A program made the position numbers and the translations under genes. From Rhizomys pruinosus (lineage: Eukaryota > Chordata > Mammalia > Rodentia > Spalacidae), in contig VZQC01005680.1 in assembly GCA_009823505.1 (NCBI GenBank), forward strand, positions 1,787,088 to 1,851,087: a DNA stretch of 64,000 nucleotides, read 5' to 3'. The notes under the pieces were generated by a model. The model saw only the letters and a list, made by a program, of their open reading frames with translations. It did no database searches and was not told the DNA's origin. Shown here piece after piece: positions 32,641 through 43,797 of this stretch. The first letter of the stretch is position 1; every line of letters begins with the position of its first letter.

Positions 32641-33338
32641 TTCATACTGCCTGGTTCAGATAAATCAGAAACAGTGTCACGATCACACACACACATCCAC
32701 ACCCAATGCTCTGTTCTCCAGGAAGAATTAACTGATGCAGCTTTTTCATTCCACTAGCTGCAGAGCAATAAATTACAAAAATACATATTTCAATAAATAT
32801 TTCAGATTTCAAAAAGACAGCCACACTCACCCTCTCTATGCAGATAAAAGTGAACGCCCACATCCCTCCCTTCCCATAGTGGCTATGGGGAGCCAATATT
32901 AAATAATCTTTTTTTAAAAAAATCCATCAGAGGGAAGAGTTTTTCCCCAAGCAGAAAATCTAATGCTCTTCTCATGAATTTCCTTGGCATCCTGCAGGAC
33001 CAAAATGTCCTTTTCATCCCTTCCCAAGGCTAACAACTATAGCAACTCAACCCTTCACATTTAATTTCCTTTTAAAACTGGCTTTCTGGGGCGGGGGGTG
33101 AAGGCATCCACAGTAGTGGCTCTTCTGGAAGGTATCTCAGGGCAGTAACTGCCTGGAACCTGATATGTAATCACTGTTATACAAACTGCTTTCCTGGTCC
33201 AATATGCATTTTCTAGCCCACCAGCTCTGCTCTCTCCTCTACTCAGGCTCATCATTTCTTTAAGGTCAAAAGTCTCCTTTACAGCAAATTCTCCATGAGC
33301 ATGAAAGATATTCCTCCCCTCTTCAAAGATGCTTTTAT
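32641..33338. other. Unique intronic sequence
   Basis: No repeat family or splice-bounded exon recognised. Confidence 0.45.
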
Positions 33339-33586
33339 TTATTTATTTTTAATTTTTATTTATTTCTTTATGTGTATGAATGTACTGTCTGCATGCAGGT
33401 CTGTGCACCCGTGTCGTGAAATGCCACAGAGGTCAGAAGAGGGTCTCGGATTCCCCTGGAACTGGAGTTCTCCTGGAATTGGAGTCTCAGACAGTTCTCG
33501 GCCGCCATGTGGGTGCTGGGGATCGAACCCGGGTCCTCTGTAAGAGCGGTCGGCGTTCTTAACCGCTAGGCCATCTCTCAAGCCCC
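33339..33586 (-). repeat. B2/B3-type SINE
   Basis: Young, CpG-rich copy with internal duplication, ending 'ccatctctcaagccccc'. Flanking near-duplication GATGCTTTTATTT / GCTGCTTTTATTT. Confidence 0.95.
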
Positions 33587-33589
33587 CAG

Positions 33590-34019
33590 CTGCTTTTATT
33601 TTTGATAATTATTATTTCCTAAGGAGGAGGGAGTATTTTGTTTGGTAATGTGTCTTCACCGATTGGCTAGTTGGCCCATGCGAGTGAGGGGACTCTTTAC
33701 CCTCCCATGTTTACCTTTTAATCAACTGCTTTTTTTTTTTCCTCAAATTTTAATCTACTGAGGAAGTATCTTTCTACATGCTCAGATAAATCCCTGAAGG
33801 GAAAAATGCCCTGATGCAGACACAGCCTTGACCTCCTGGTATTTACAGTCTAGAAGGGGACCTGAGATACAGTAGCCACACTGCTTATTTGCTTAAAAAA
33901 GAAGACCCTGAGAATAATTTTTATGATAATTCAGAGAATTGAGAGGTCGATCTGGGTGCAGAATAAAATCTCCAGACACAAGAAATAAATAATTGAATTC
34001 AAGAAGCAGAGAAGTATTT
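33590..34019. other. Unique intronic sequence
   Basis: Only a T-run near 33730 is notable. Confidence 0.45.
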
Positions 34020-34194
34020 TGGGGGTTGGAGAAATGGCTCTGTGGTTAAGAGCTCTTGATGGCAGAGTATAGGGGCACATGCCTTTGACCCAGAACTCTG
34101 GCAGCAGAGGCAGGCAGATCTCTATGAGATCTAGACAAGCCTGGTCTACACAGTGAGTTCTGGGCCAGCTGGGGCTACAGCAAGGCAGTGTCTC

Positions 34195-34246
<52 letters not shown>

Positions 34247-34380
34247 TCCTGTTACAGAGGAGCAGGTTCCATTCCCAGCACCCACATCAGATGGATCACG
34301 ACTGCCTGTAACTCCAGTTCCAGGGGATCTGGTTTCCTCTTCCAGCCTCTGCAGGCAGGAGAGATCATCACAAATAAAAC
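34020..34380 (+). repeat. B2/B3-type SINE split by a B1 insertion
   Basis: Head 'ggagaaatggctctgtggtt' at 34020-34056, remainder from 34247 ('tcccagcacccacatcagat' onward) to about 34380. The B1 and GA tract between them are a later insertion. Confidence 0.85.
34057..34246 (+). repeat. B1 with (GA)n tail, nested
   Basis: 'ggcacatgcctttgacccag', 'gcctggtctacacagtgagt', then 50 bases of GA repeat (34195-34246). Confidence 0.88.
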
Positions 34381-34483
34381 AGATACAATTCGCAACCTTC
34401 AGCCCCTTACAGACTAGACAGGAAGCTGGACACTAAGTAAATAATTAGTCAGGCCCACCTGGCCAAGAGTTCCACAACCCCAA

Positions 34484-34648
34484 GTTGAGCGGTTGTGGTG
34501 GCGCACACCTTTAATCCTAGCACTTGGGAGGCAGAGACAGTCGGATCTTTGTGAGTTCAAGGCCAGCCTGGTCTACAGAGTGAGTTCCAGGACAGCTGGG
34601 GCTACAGGGAGACCCTGTCTCAAAAAGACCAAAAAAAAAAAAAAAAAA
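34484..34648 (+). repeat. B1 SINE
   Basis: 'tggtggcgcacacctttaat', 'gttcaaggccagcctggtct', 'gagaccctgtctcaaaaaga', pure A tail. Confidence 0.95.
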
Positions 34649-34685
34649 TGGACTAGAGAAAAAGAATCCTATGGAAGCCAGACTG

Positions 34686-34925
34686 TAGCAGTCACTTTTC
34701 TTGGTGCTGTGACAAAATGCCTGACAGGAGCACCTTAAAGAAGCTTAGAAGTTGATGTTGGCTCAGTTTCGGAGGAGAGCTCAGTCCATCATGGCAGGGA
34801 GGACATCAAGAAGATGCCGCACAGACATGGTCACCGGGCAATTCAATGGAGGCAATTCTTTGATTGAGGCTCCCTCTTCCCAGGTGACTCCAGTCCACAC
34901 AACCTAATCAGCACAGTAGGCTCAG
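34686..34925 (+). mobile_element. hAT-Charlie-like element, rearranged
   Basis: 'tcttggtgctgtgacaaaat', 'tcagtccatcatggcaggga', then 'gaggctccctcttcccaggt'. Shortened centre. Confidence 0.7.
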
Positions 34926-35144
34926 GAAATACCTGAGTATACGTTGTGCCAGGAGAGCAAAGAGGTAGGACAGGTCGCCAACCGTGCCTGGGGAGGAAGC
35001 TGGGCTGGCTGTTAGTTCTCTGTCCCTTACGTCTGAGAACCTGTGAGACGCAGACAGTCCTCAACTTCAGAGGCATCAACTTGTGATTTTTCCATTTTGT
35101 GATGGTTAGAAAGTAATATATGTTCGTGAGAAACTATAGTTTCA

Positions 35145-35352
35145 ATTTTTCTGAAAATTTTATTATTTATTTTTATTTATGGGTATGTGTGTAAATGTGT
35201 ATGTGCACGTGACTGTGTATGCGTATGTGTGTAAATGTGTATGTGCACATGAGTACATGAGAGTGGGTGTCTGAGGAGGCCAGAATAGGGATCAGATTGC
35301 CTGGAGCTAGAGCCATCAAGCACTCTTAACCACTGAGCCATCTCTCCAGACT
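35145..35352 (-). repeat. B2/B3-type SINE with internal GTGTATGTG duplication
   Basis: Reverse copy ending 'ccatctctccagac'. The segment 'gtgtgtaaatgtgtatgtgc' occurs twice (about 35186-35245). Confidence 0.82.
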
Positions 35353-35584
35353 CCTTCAGTTCTTATTTTGATATGTTCCTGGGTTAGTGATGGGCAGTAC
35401 CCGAGTTTCCCATGATGCTGAGCAGTGATAATGATTTTACCCCTCCCTGTAAAGCACAGGATCAGCCCTGTGTACTGTATTGCAGGGCTATGATGCTGAG
35501 TAGGTTATGTGCCACAAACACATACTCAACTTCCATGGGTCTATTGGAAGGAAACCACGCTGTAAATGGAGGAAAATCTCTTAC

Positions 35585-35750
35585 AGACAACCTGAGTTCA
35601 AGTCCCAGCACCCATGTTGGGTAGCTCACAACTGATCATAACCTCCAGTTCCAGTAAATCTGACAGCTGTGGTCTTTGTGACCATCTGTACTCACGTGCA
35701 CAGACACATACACATGTACACATAACTTCAAATAATGAAATAAATGTCTT
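35585..35750 (+). repeat. B2/B3-type SINE, head missing
   Basis: 'gagttcaagtcccagcaccc', 'aacctccagttccagtaaat', CA-containing tail. Confidence 0.75.
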
Positions 35751-36007
35751 TTGTAATTTTAAATGATGCTTTGTACATAGCAATACACATATACACAATT
35801 CTGAAGCCCAGAGAAGTGACTCCAAATTTTGGAGTCTTGGAGGGTCTACAAATTACACTGGGTTTCAACCAGTGATTAAGTCTGAGCAAACACCATTGGA
35901 AGCCCGGCCTCAGCATTGTATTGGAGGAGGGGAGAGTGTTTCTGCCAAGAGTAAAAGCTTCACATTCTGTAAATAATAGTGATAAAACAAAACACTCCTG
36001 GATTAAG

Positions 36008-36012
<5 letters not shown>

Positions 36013-36061
<49 letters not shown>
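36013..36061. repeat. (GA)n microsatellite
   Basis: About 24 pure GA units. Confidence 0.95.
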
Positions 36062-36066
<5 letters not shown>

Positions 36067-36109
36067 TACCAATCCCAGGTTTTCAGGTTGACGCTAATGT
36101 GAATCTCTC

Positions 36110-36555
36110 AGAGTCACCTTGGTGTCATTTGGTAGAGGAGGGTGACACACAGGACCAGCTTTGCTGGGTTTAAGGATTGTTCAACACTTGAGATGGGCTT
36201 TGGGTTTGTTCTTGGATGGAGTCAACCACCACTCTTGCCCCAGCCCATTCAAATACTCTGTCATCAGTGTTGATAATGGTATCCAGTGAAAATCTGTATA
36301 GGAATCCAGAGCATGCACCTCTCTCCACTTGCAGTCTGAGGAATTCCGATCCTTCAGTGACTTCCAGAAGCTCTAGACACAGCTGCTGTCTGTGAGGCAC
36401 ATCTGTCCCTCACCTGCCTCTGGACTGGAGGACATTGCTTCTCGACAGGTCAAAAGTCCAGGAGAGGCTGTGAAGAGCCTGCCCCAGCACCGGGCAGTGA
36501 CCACCCTGAGCACCACAGCTGTTAGGGAGAGGCCTCTGGTGGCTGCCAGCTTCCT
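36110..36555 (-). pseudogene. ISCA2: ISCA2 processed pseudogene
   Basis: The minus strand matches mitochondrial iron-sulfur cluster assembly protein 2 without introns. ISCA2 works with ISCA1 and IBA57 to build 4Fe-4S clusters in mitochondria. Recognisable pieces in order are a presequence-like N-terminus, [10 protein letters not shown] (near 36425), [20 protein letters not shown] (about 36310-36370), [26 protein letters not shown] and QVLNNP. A frame change with a stop follows 'LTDSSCV'. About 19 codons are missing after VVVDS, and a frame change after NNP destroys the C-terminal Cys-X-Cys end. It therefore cannot make a working protein. No poly(A) tail is seen at the 3' end, where the GA microsatellite now lies. 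Family assignment is from memory of the protein. Confidence 0.85.
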
Positions 36556-36569
36556 AAATAAATACTTTT

Positions 36570-36810
36570 TTTAAATGCCAGCTGCAGTGGTACACAGTCA
36601 TAATCCCAGCACTAGGGAGATGGGGCAGATGGCTCCCTGGGGCTTGCTGGCCAGCCAGTCTAGCTTAATTCTCTAGCTTTGGGCCAGTGAAAGACTCTGC
36701 TTCAAAATGCAAGTTAGATGGCAGTTGGGACTGAGACCTGAGCTTGACTTCTGGCCTGGTCTCTTTGCACTTGCACATATGTACTGCACACCTGCGTACA
36801 TGCTTTTACA
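36570..36810 (+). repeat. RSINE1/B4-type SINE
   Basis: 'gcagtggtacacagtcataa', 'tccctggggcttgctggcca', 'gccagtctagcttaattctc', then a CA/TA-rich 3' part. Confidence 0.75.
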
Positions 36811-36895
36811 CAGAGACCAAATAACAATTTTGTAAAATTTGTTCCCCCTTGACAAGGAAGATATTAAATGGCTTTCTTTTTTAATTAATTTTTTA

Positions 36896-37032
36896 TTTGT
36901 TTTCTTTTTTTGAATCAAGGTTTCCCTGTAAGACCCAGTTGGCTTGTAACTCACCATGTAGACCAGGATGTCGTTGATCTCACAGACATCCACCTGTCTC
37001 TGAGATTAAAAGCATACATCACTACATCTAGA
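36896..37032 (-). repeat. B1 SINE
   Basis: 'aatcaaggtttccctgtaag', 'taactcaccatgtagaccag', 'gagattaaaagcatacatca'. Confidence 0.85.
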
Positions 37033-37119
37033 CAGAACAAACAGCTCTTTGCTTTCTGCTCTGCTTGGGACTCTGGTATGGGACATTTTTGGCTCAAACA
37101 TGAGGGAAAGAACAAACAA

Positions 37120-37272
37120 GGGCTGGAGAGACAGCTCAAAAATTAAGAGCATTTACTGCTCTTGCAGAAGACCTGAGTTCAGTTTCCAACACCCACACTG
37201 GGTGGCTCACAACTTCTAGTAAATCCAGCTCCAGGGGATCTGATGCCCCCCCTCTGGCCTCTGTGGGTATTG

Positions 37273-37326
<54 letters not shown>

Positions 37327-37343
37327 CACTTAAAAATAAAACA
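37120..37343 (+). repeat. B2/B3-type SINE with (CA)n
   Basis: 'gggctggagagacagctcaa' start. An expanded CA run (37271-37330) lies in its 3' part, followed by an A-rich end. Confidence 0.92.
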
Positions 37344-37714
37344 AACCCTTAATAATAAAAAAGAATACAGCCACCTGGAAAGAGCCATCCTTCTGAGTAG
37401 AAATGGACTTGGACGTGGGTTCTCCAGAGGCCCCATCAAGTGAATAGCAAAGGTCATCAACTCAGACACTGGAAAGTGCTCTGATATTTGCAAGCAAATG
37501 CAAGGAGCACTTAGAATGTAGGGTTTTATTAGCTGGGACAATATCACTGAGCACCCAGGGGCATAACTCAGACTGTCCTTATGACAACTTAAGGGACATT
37601 TTTTAACTTCAGCACCAGCAGGATTTGTGGTCTCTGTCTTGCTTTCTCTTGGAAACACTGGGAACTATAAGGATGATTCTTCTTTGGAGGCGATGGCTGG
37701 TAGAGAACACTGGT
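37344..37714. other. Unique intronic sequence
   Basis: No element recognised. Confidence 0.4.
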
Positions 37715-37972
37715 CAGTCGGGCAGGGTGGAACGCACCTGTGATCCCAGCATGTGGGAGGCTGAAGCGGGAGGGTTGAGAGTTTGCATTCAGCCTGGTCT
37801 ACACATAAGACTTTGTCTCAATAAAGGAAGCCAGGTGCGGTGGAACATGTCTTTAATCCCAGCACTTGGGAGGCAGAAGAAAGTAGATCTCTGTGAGCTT
37901 GAGGCCAGCCTGTTCTACATAGTGCGCTCTGGGCCAGCCAGGGCTAAATAGTGAAACCCTGTCTCAAAATGC
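37715..37972 (+). repeat. Two B1 SINEs in tandem
   Basis: First copy 37715-37828 ('gatcccagcatgtgggaggc'), second 37830-37972 ('gccaggtgcggtggaacatg' to 'gaaaccctgtctcaaaatgc'). Confidence 0.88.
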
Positions 37973-38129
37973 TCACATCTGAGTACACTTTTGGCAAGCA
38001 TACTAAACTATACAGCAGAGAGAATTTTATACTGACGAGACCCCAACTTTACACAAAATCTCCCTTTACCATTTACTGTGGGTTCCATGGCATAACCATT
38101 ATCATTATAATATTTTATACTTAGAAGAT

Positions 38130-38296
38130 TGATGAATAATTTGGGGCATCAACTTAACTGGATTGAGGGATGATAAATTAGGACTTTTGAATGTGTCTAT
38201 GATGGAGTTCCTGGAGATGACTGGCATGTGGATCAGTGACCAGAGTGGGCAGGAGCTGCTCCGAATGTGGGGAGATGCCACACAGCTGACTGGGAG

Positions 38297-38300
<4 letters not shown>
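38130..38300 (-). mobile_element. hAT-like element fragment
   Basis: 'ggggcatcaacttaactgga' and 'gtctatgatggagttcctgg' resemble the URR1-like half seen elsewhere in the window. It runs into the pyrimidine tract. Confidence 0.6.
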
Positions 38301-38347
<47 letters not shown>

Positions 38348-38520
38348 CCTCTGTCTCCACTTTTCCCTCTTTGTCTCTTCTCTTCACCTTCCCTCTCCAT
38401 GCCCTGCTCCTCTGCTCTTCCTCTCCTCCTCTTTGTCTTTCTTTTCTTCCTCCTCTCTCTCCCCTTCTCTCCCTTCCTCTCCCTTCCTCCTCTCTTTGCT
38501 CTCTTCCTGCTTGCTCCCCA
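38301..38520. repeat. (TC)n and pyrimidine-rich tract
   Basis: Pure TC (38301-38342) followed by about 180 bases of nearly pure C/T. Overlapping ORFs on both strands come from this composition. Confidence 0.95.
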
Positions 38521-38992
38521 TCCCAGGCATGGAGGTGTTGTGATATCAGACTCCACAGCTCTTCAGAAGGCAGTTCTACGCAGCACAACTCTGAGGAATG
38601 TAACTGGAAAGGGATGCTCTGGGGGTGGGGGACAGCTCTCGGAAACATGGGTGAGTTATCGGCTGCCTCCGCCATGGCCATGGGAGCTGGCTGCTCCCAC
38701 ATCCAAGCTGGCATCCCAGGCTGTATTCTTCCTCTGCAAATACCCTTAAAAGCTTGAGAACTATGAGTCACCAAGACATTGTCATTCCTCAAAGGCAGGC
38801 CTTCCTGTGCAGGGATTCACTGTTCTAGCTTGCCACCTGCTCACTGGGCCTTCCAAACATTTGTCCCTATGCACGAACTCACATTAGATCCAGAACCTTC
38901 ACCCTGGATTGGATGAATTCAACCCACAGTCCTCTGGAGAAGCATCAATAATGTACTTCACACCTAGCCCGGGTGGGGTTTCCTTTCCCCCA

Positions 38993-38995
<3 letters not shown>

Positions 38996-39059
<64 letters not shown>

Positions 39060-39070
39060 CTCCTCTCTCT
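38996..39070. repeat. (TC)n microsatellite
   Basis: About 28 pure TC units and a short impure extension. Confidence 0.95.
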
Positions 39071-39189
39071 GTTTTAACCAGCCTTGCAGATGTGAGACAA
39101 GGATTCTACAACTGAGACTGGCTCACAGACTTCCTCAGAGACACATCTCCATGGAAACACAGGACCAGATTTTAAGAACACCTGCTCAA

Positions 39190-39350
39190 TGGGGGGCTTA
39201 GGGTGTAGCTCAGTGGTGGAGTGCTTGCTTCACACACAGGAAGCCCTGGACTCCATCTCCAGGCAGGGGGGATCAGGAGTTCAAGGCCATCTTTGGCTGC
39301 ATAGCAAGTTTAGGGCAGCCTAGGCTACATGAGATCCTGTTGAAAGAAAA
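39190..39350 (+). repeat. B4-type composite SINE (ID plus B1-like)
   Basis: ID-like head 'tagggtgtagctcagtggtg', then 'ggagttcaaggccatctttg' and 'gcagcctaggctacatgaga'; followed by GA-rich sequence. Confidence 0.82.
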
Positions 39351-39399
39351 GAGAGAACAAAAGGAGAGAGAGAGAGGAAGGAAAAGAAAGAACAATAGC

Positions 39400-39904
39400 T
39401 AACAATTCATAATTCCTGTGAATATCCTGGGAAGACTCTGCTACCCCCCAGAATAGAAAATTGGATTCTAGCCACGAATCAGCCCAAAACAGGAAATTAT
39501 GGTATTTTAGCCTGCAGCTGAATCTGTTCTACAATTGAAGTAGAATAACCCCAGGAAGAAAGAATGTACAAATTGACTAGCATAAGGAAATTTATATTAA
39601 AATTCACTCCTAATCCTACAAGCAGGACTGTGGGAAAGAAGAACCCCAAGGAACGAGAGAAATTAATGTGCTTAAGATTGGATTATACTTGATAGAAGAA
39701 ACATGACACAGGGATTCCAACATTTAATTTTATGATCCATAACTGTGTCTATAGCTCATCCTATAGGTATATCACCCCAAGCTTGTTCTTTTGATTTTTC
39801 TCCCAGTTGTAAAAGTATTGGGTTTGTAATTGAAATATTGGAGTTGTAGAGAAAAGTGCCAATGGAACTTTATTTATCAGACAGTGTCCCGACAGAAACA
39901 CGGA
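39400..39904. other. Unique AT-rich intronic sequence
   Basis: No element recognised. Confidence 0.4.
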
Positions 39905-40130
39905 GGGGGCCGGAGAATGGCTCAGCAGTGAAGAGCACTGGCTGCTCTTCCAGAGAGCCCGGGTTCAATTCTCAGAACCCTTACGGTGGCTAAAACCCAT
40001 GACTTCAGTTCCAGGGGGATCCAACACCCTCTTCTGACCTCTGTGGGTACCGTATGCATGTGGTACATTTACCTATATGCAGGCAAACACTCATACACAG
40101 AAAATGAAAACATTAAAATATTTTTTTTAA
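39905..40130 (+). repeat. B2/B3-type SINE
   Basis: 'gaatggctcagcagtgaaga', 'gagagcccgggttcaattct', A/T-rich tail. Confidence 0.9.
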
Positions 40131-40237
40131 AAAAACACTGGAGGAAGAAACAAATATAAGCAGTTCAAGCTGTGATGATGTTCTTGGTACAGAGAGACAG
40201 ATTTGGGTAAATTCCATCTTTAAAAAAATAGCTGGTT

Positions 40238-40402
40238 GTGAGGCCAGGCATGGTGGCGCACGCCTTTAATCCTAGCACTCGGGAGGCAGAGGCAGGTGGA
40301 TCTTTGTGAGTTCAAGGCCAGCCTGGTCTACAGAGTGAGTTCCGGGACAGCTGGGGCTATAGGGAGACCCTGTCTCGAAAAAAACAAAAAAAAAAAAAAA
40401 AA
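40238..40402 (+). repeat. B1 SINE inserted into an older B1
   Basis: Young B1 ('ggccaggcatggtggcgcac', A tail). Flanked by AAAATAGCTGGTTGTG (about 40224-40239 and 40400-40415). Confidence 0.95.
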
Positions 40403-40556
40403 TAGCTGGTTGTGGTGGTACATGATTTCAATCACAGCTCTTGAGAGGCGGAGGCATCTCTATGAGAATGAGGCTAGCCTGGTCTACATCATGAGTTATA
40501 GGCCACCTGGGATTAAAAGCAGACACTTCCTTAAAGAAAACCCAAACCAAAAAAAA
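40403..40556 (+). repeat. Older B1 SINE
   Basis: 'gctggttgtggtggtacatg', 'gaatgaggctagcctggtct', A-rich end. Confidence 0.88.
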
Positions 40557-40760
40557 AATCTTTTTATTTTGTGTCTGTGGGTGCCTGTATGTATGTATAC
40601 CACATGCATGCAATGTCTGTGGAGGCCAGGAGATGGCATCAGATTCCCTGGAACTAGATTTATAAGTGTGTGTTAGCTAACGTGTGGGTACTGGGAACCA
40701 AATCTAGGTTTTCTGCAAGAGCAACCAGTGCTCTTAACCACTGAGCAATCTCTCCAGCCC
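40557..40760 (-). repeat. B2/B3-type SINE
   Basis: Reverse copy ending 'gcaatctctccagcccc'. Confidence 0.92.
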
Positions 40761-40795
40761 CATGATTTCCATCTTAGTAACTGTAAAACTCCATT

Positions 40796-41135
40796 TTCAT
40801 TGTCAAGCTGACAGGATCTAGAATCACCCAGGAGACACACTTCTGGGCATGTCTGTGAGGGAGTTTCCAGATTGGGTTAACTGAGGAGGGAAGATCCTCC
40901 CTCAATGTGGCCAGCATCATCTCATGGGCTGACGTCCTGGACTGAACAAAAAGGAGAAAGCAAGCTGAGCGCCAGCATTCATCTCTCTCTGCTTCCTGAC
41001 TGTGGAGGTCGTGTGAGCAGCTGCCTCACGCTCCTGCCGCCATGCCTTCCCACCATGATGGACTGTGTCCTCACACTGTGAGCCACAATAACCCCTTTCT
41101 TCCTTAAGGCATTTTGTCACAGCAAAATCTGCACC
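40796..41135 (-). mobile_element. hAT-Charlie-like non-autonomous element
   Basis: 'attgtcaagctgacaggatc' to 'ggcattttgtcacagcaaaa'. Same orientation and layout as 14030-14400. Confidence 0.82.
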
Positions 41136-41499
41136 AATGGAAACCAATATTACCCCACACGTTGCCTTTTGACTGTGTCCTAAGAAAAAGATAGAAGCAG
41201 CAGTCCTCAATCAAAATACACTCCACTTTCAGTGGCTTTTCCATCCTTTACTGTTACTAAACATGTAAAGAGGATAGCTGAAGAAATATAATAAGGTAAT
41301 AGGAACAAAGGGTGAGAACCAAGTTCCAGCGTGCAGCCTCCTCCCCAGCCTCCAGGTTCCTCTCCTCCTCTGCCTAATCGCTATTCCCCCTCCTTCCCTA
41401 CTTAACTTCACACAGGAACCTGTGCTCCAATCCACACTGCTGCTGTGACTGTTCAACAGTCACTGCTTGGAAGGACTGTGGATTGTTCTAGCGTGGACT

Positions 41500-42112
41500 G
41501 GTAGTGTCCCTCCAAAGCTCACGTGGTGGAGAGTGGTCCCCAAGACGGCAGTGCTGAGAAGTGGGGGGCTCTGAGGAGGTGACGGAATCATGTGGTGGAG
41601 AGTGATCCCCAAGACGGCAGTGCTGAGAAGTGGGGGGCTCTGAGGAGGTGACAGAATCATGTGGTGGAGAGTGGTCCCCAAGACGGCAGTGCTGAGAAGT
41701 GGGGGGCTCTGAGGAGGTGACAGAAACCTGACACCTCCGGCCTCACCTATGGATTTATCCATTGATAGAGTCGGCCCAGTGGGGAGTTGGCGGGAACTTT
41801 AGGAGATAGACTGTAGTTGTAGGAAATTAGGTCATGAGGGTCTGCCCCTGTGGCTACAGTGTGCCCCCAGCACCTGGCCTCTGTCTCTATGTCTCTCTGT
41901 CTCTCTGTTGTTCTCTTTGTCTCTGTCTCTCATTCTCTTTGTGTCTCCATCTCTTTCCCTCTCTTATTCCTTGGCTTCCTTGAGATGAACAACTTCTCCA
42001 CCTGCTATCTACCACGCTGTGCCTCACTACCCATTCAGAAACAAACCTTTCCTCCTTTAAGTTGTTTACCTCAGGTATTTTGTCATAGCCACAGAAAGTT
42101 GCCTAGCACAAT
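41500..42112 (-). mobile_element. hAT-like element of a second type, containing a 69-bp repeat
   Basis: 3' part 'ggtattttgtcatagccaca' preceded by 'aacaaacctttcctccttta'. Similar ends occur at 46540-46782 and 61920-62230. The central part has a CT-rich stretch (about 41880-41965). Family assignment tentative. Confidence 0.55.
41523..41729. repeat. 69-bp tandem repeat, 3 copies
   Basis: Unit starts at 41523, 41592 and 41661 ('gtggtggagagtg', 'ccccaagacggcagtgctga', 'gtggggggctctgaggaggt'). Copies are almost identical, so the duplication is recent. Confidence 0.96.
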
Positions 42113-42551
42113 GACAGAGCTCTTGCTGGTGCTGTGGTTCAGAACTGTGGTGTTTCCACACAGGGCGGTGCATGAGAACAGCTGGTCCTTAGCTGGTCTG
42201 TTTGTGGAAGTGATGGAAGGTTTCAGCACAGGTACTGGAAAGGACCATTGGGGGTTACATCCCAGCCCTAGTCCTGGTCCCTCCCTGTTTCTTGATCCAG
42301 TGAGGTGTGGGGAGCCTCCTCGACACACTCTCACACCCTGAGCACCTTGCTTTCCCTGAAACCATGAGTCAGGATGCAGTTTTCTTCTTTTACATTGTTT
42401 CTGTCAGGCATTTTTGGTCATAGCAATGAGGAGGTAGAGGGAAGAGGATCAGAAGTTCAAGGTCATCCGCAACTACACAGTGAGTTTATCAAGAGTTCAA
42501 GGCCAGTCTGGGGAAACGCAAGACTATCTCAGAAAACAAAACTAAACTAAA

Positions 42552-42860
42552 TGGGGCTGGAGACACAGCTCGGCTGGTAGAGCACTTGCCAACAAATGCA
42601 GGGACCCACACTCTAGCTTCTGCACCCACAAACTTGGCAACAGAGGGGGCACACCTGTGTTCCTCACACAGAGGAGACGGACAAGAGGACCCAGGGGCTT
42701 GTTGCCCAGTCAGTCTGGACAAACCAGCATGCTGGAGGTTCAGTGAGAAGTCTCACCTCAAACAATAAGGTGGAGATAGAGTGAGACCAGATATTGACCT
42801 CCAGCATCCACGTGCACACTCCCACAACGCACACACACACACACACACACACACAAAACC
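42552..42860 (+). repeat. RSINE1-type SINE with (CA)n tail
   Basis: 'ggggctggagacacagctcg' head, 'ggacccaggggcttgttgcc', 'agtcagtctggacaaaccag', CA repeat at about 42829-42855. Confidence 0.78.
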
Positions 42861-42869
42861 ACTGGTAAA

Positions 42870-43555
42870 AGAACAAATGAATCACTGAATGGATGAACAC
42901 CACTAATCCTCTTAAGTTGGAATGATTTCAGAATATCAAGCACGTGTCTAATTAAAGAACAGATACGAGGTATGGGTGTTTTTGTTGTTGTTCAAAGAAG
43001 CAAGTTATGCTGTGGGGATGGGCTCAGGGAATTAGAATGGAAAGCCCATGTACTGTCTTGACAGACAGCATCATTTCGTCGTTTAATGGGTTCAAACGCA
43101 CACATGTGAGTCTTGAGACGTGGGTGGAAAAATAAAAGCTGGCTCTAGTTCCCAGTCTCTGGATAACTTTAACACAGTTGTTTTTAAAATACTTGCTTCT
43201 CCTTGCCCTGAGGAGTTAAGCTATTATTTGAATCCTGCAGAGAGAAATGTATCGTTTTGTTGTCAAGAGTTCCAGAAAGAGAAATTCTGAGGGCTAATGT
43301 GAAATGTTTGGGGTCAAGTTTTACAAGGAATGTGGATCTTTATCAAAGGTAATGGCTGCTTCAGCTGGGACTCCAACCACTGTAAGTCAGTATGAAACAA
43401 AGGCTGTAATTCCCCAATACCACAAAGCATGGGAACTACTTCCAAAAACAAGATCTGTGAGCTAAGTATTTCTAATCATGATAAACAGAAAACACGAGAA
43501 GCTGACAGTTTTCTGGCACAACTTAGAAGCCTTCTTCATTTGGGTCAAGTTGTAT
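42870..43555. other. Unique intronic sequence
   Basis: No repeat or exon recognised. Confidence 0.45.
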
Positions 43556-43559
43556 CTTT

Positions 43560-43690
43560 TAAAGGTTTATTTTATTAATAATCATGCATGTGTGTGTGTG
43601 TGTGTGCATCTATATGTACACATGAGTGCAGTGCCCACTGAGGCCAGAAGATCCCCAGGAGCTGGTGTTACTCAGGTCCTCTGCAGGAGG
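43560..43690 (-). repeat. B2/B3-type SINE, truncated
   Basis: Short TG run, 'ccactgaggccagaagatcc', 'actcaggtcctctgcaggag'. The head half is missing. Confidence 0.72.
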
Positions 43691-43744
43691 AGAAAGTAAG
43701 CCAGCCCTTCAGTCTCTGGGTTGAATATGTTGTTGGTGGTGTAG

Positions 43745-43746
<2 letters not shown>

Positions 43747-43797
<51 letters not shown>

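Noticed and set aside
38178..38792. Overlapping ORFs of 100-204 codons on both strands
   Set aside because: Produced by the (TC)n and pyrimidine-rich tract; no domain recognised.
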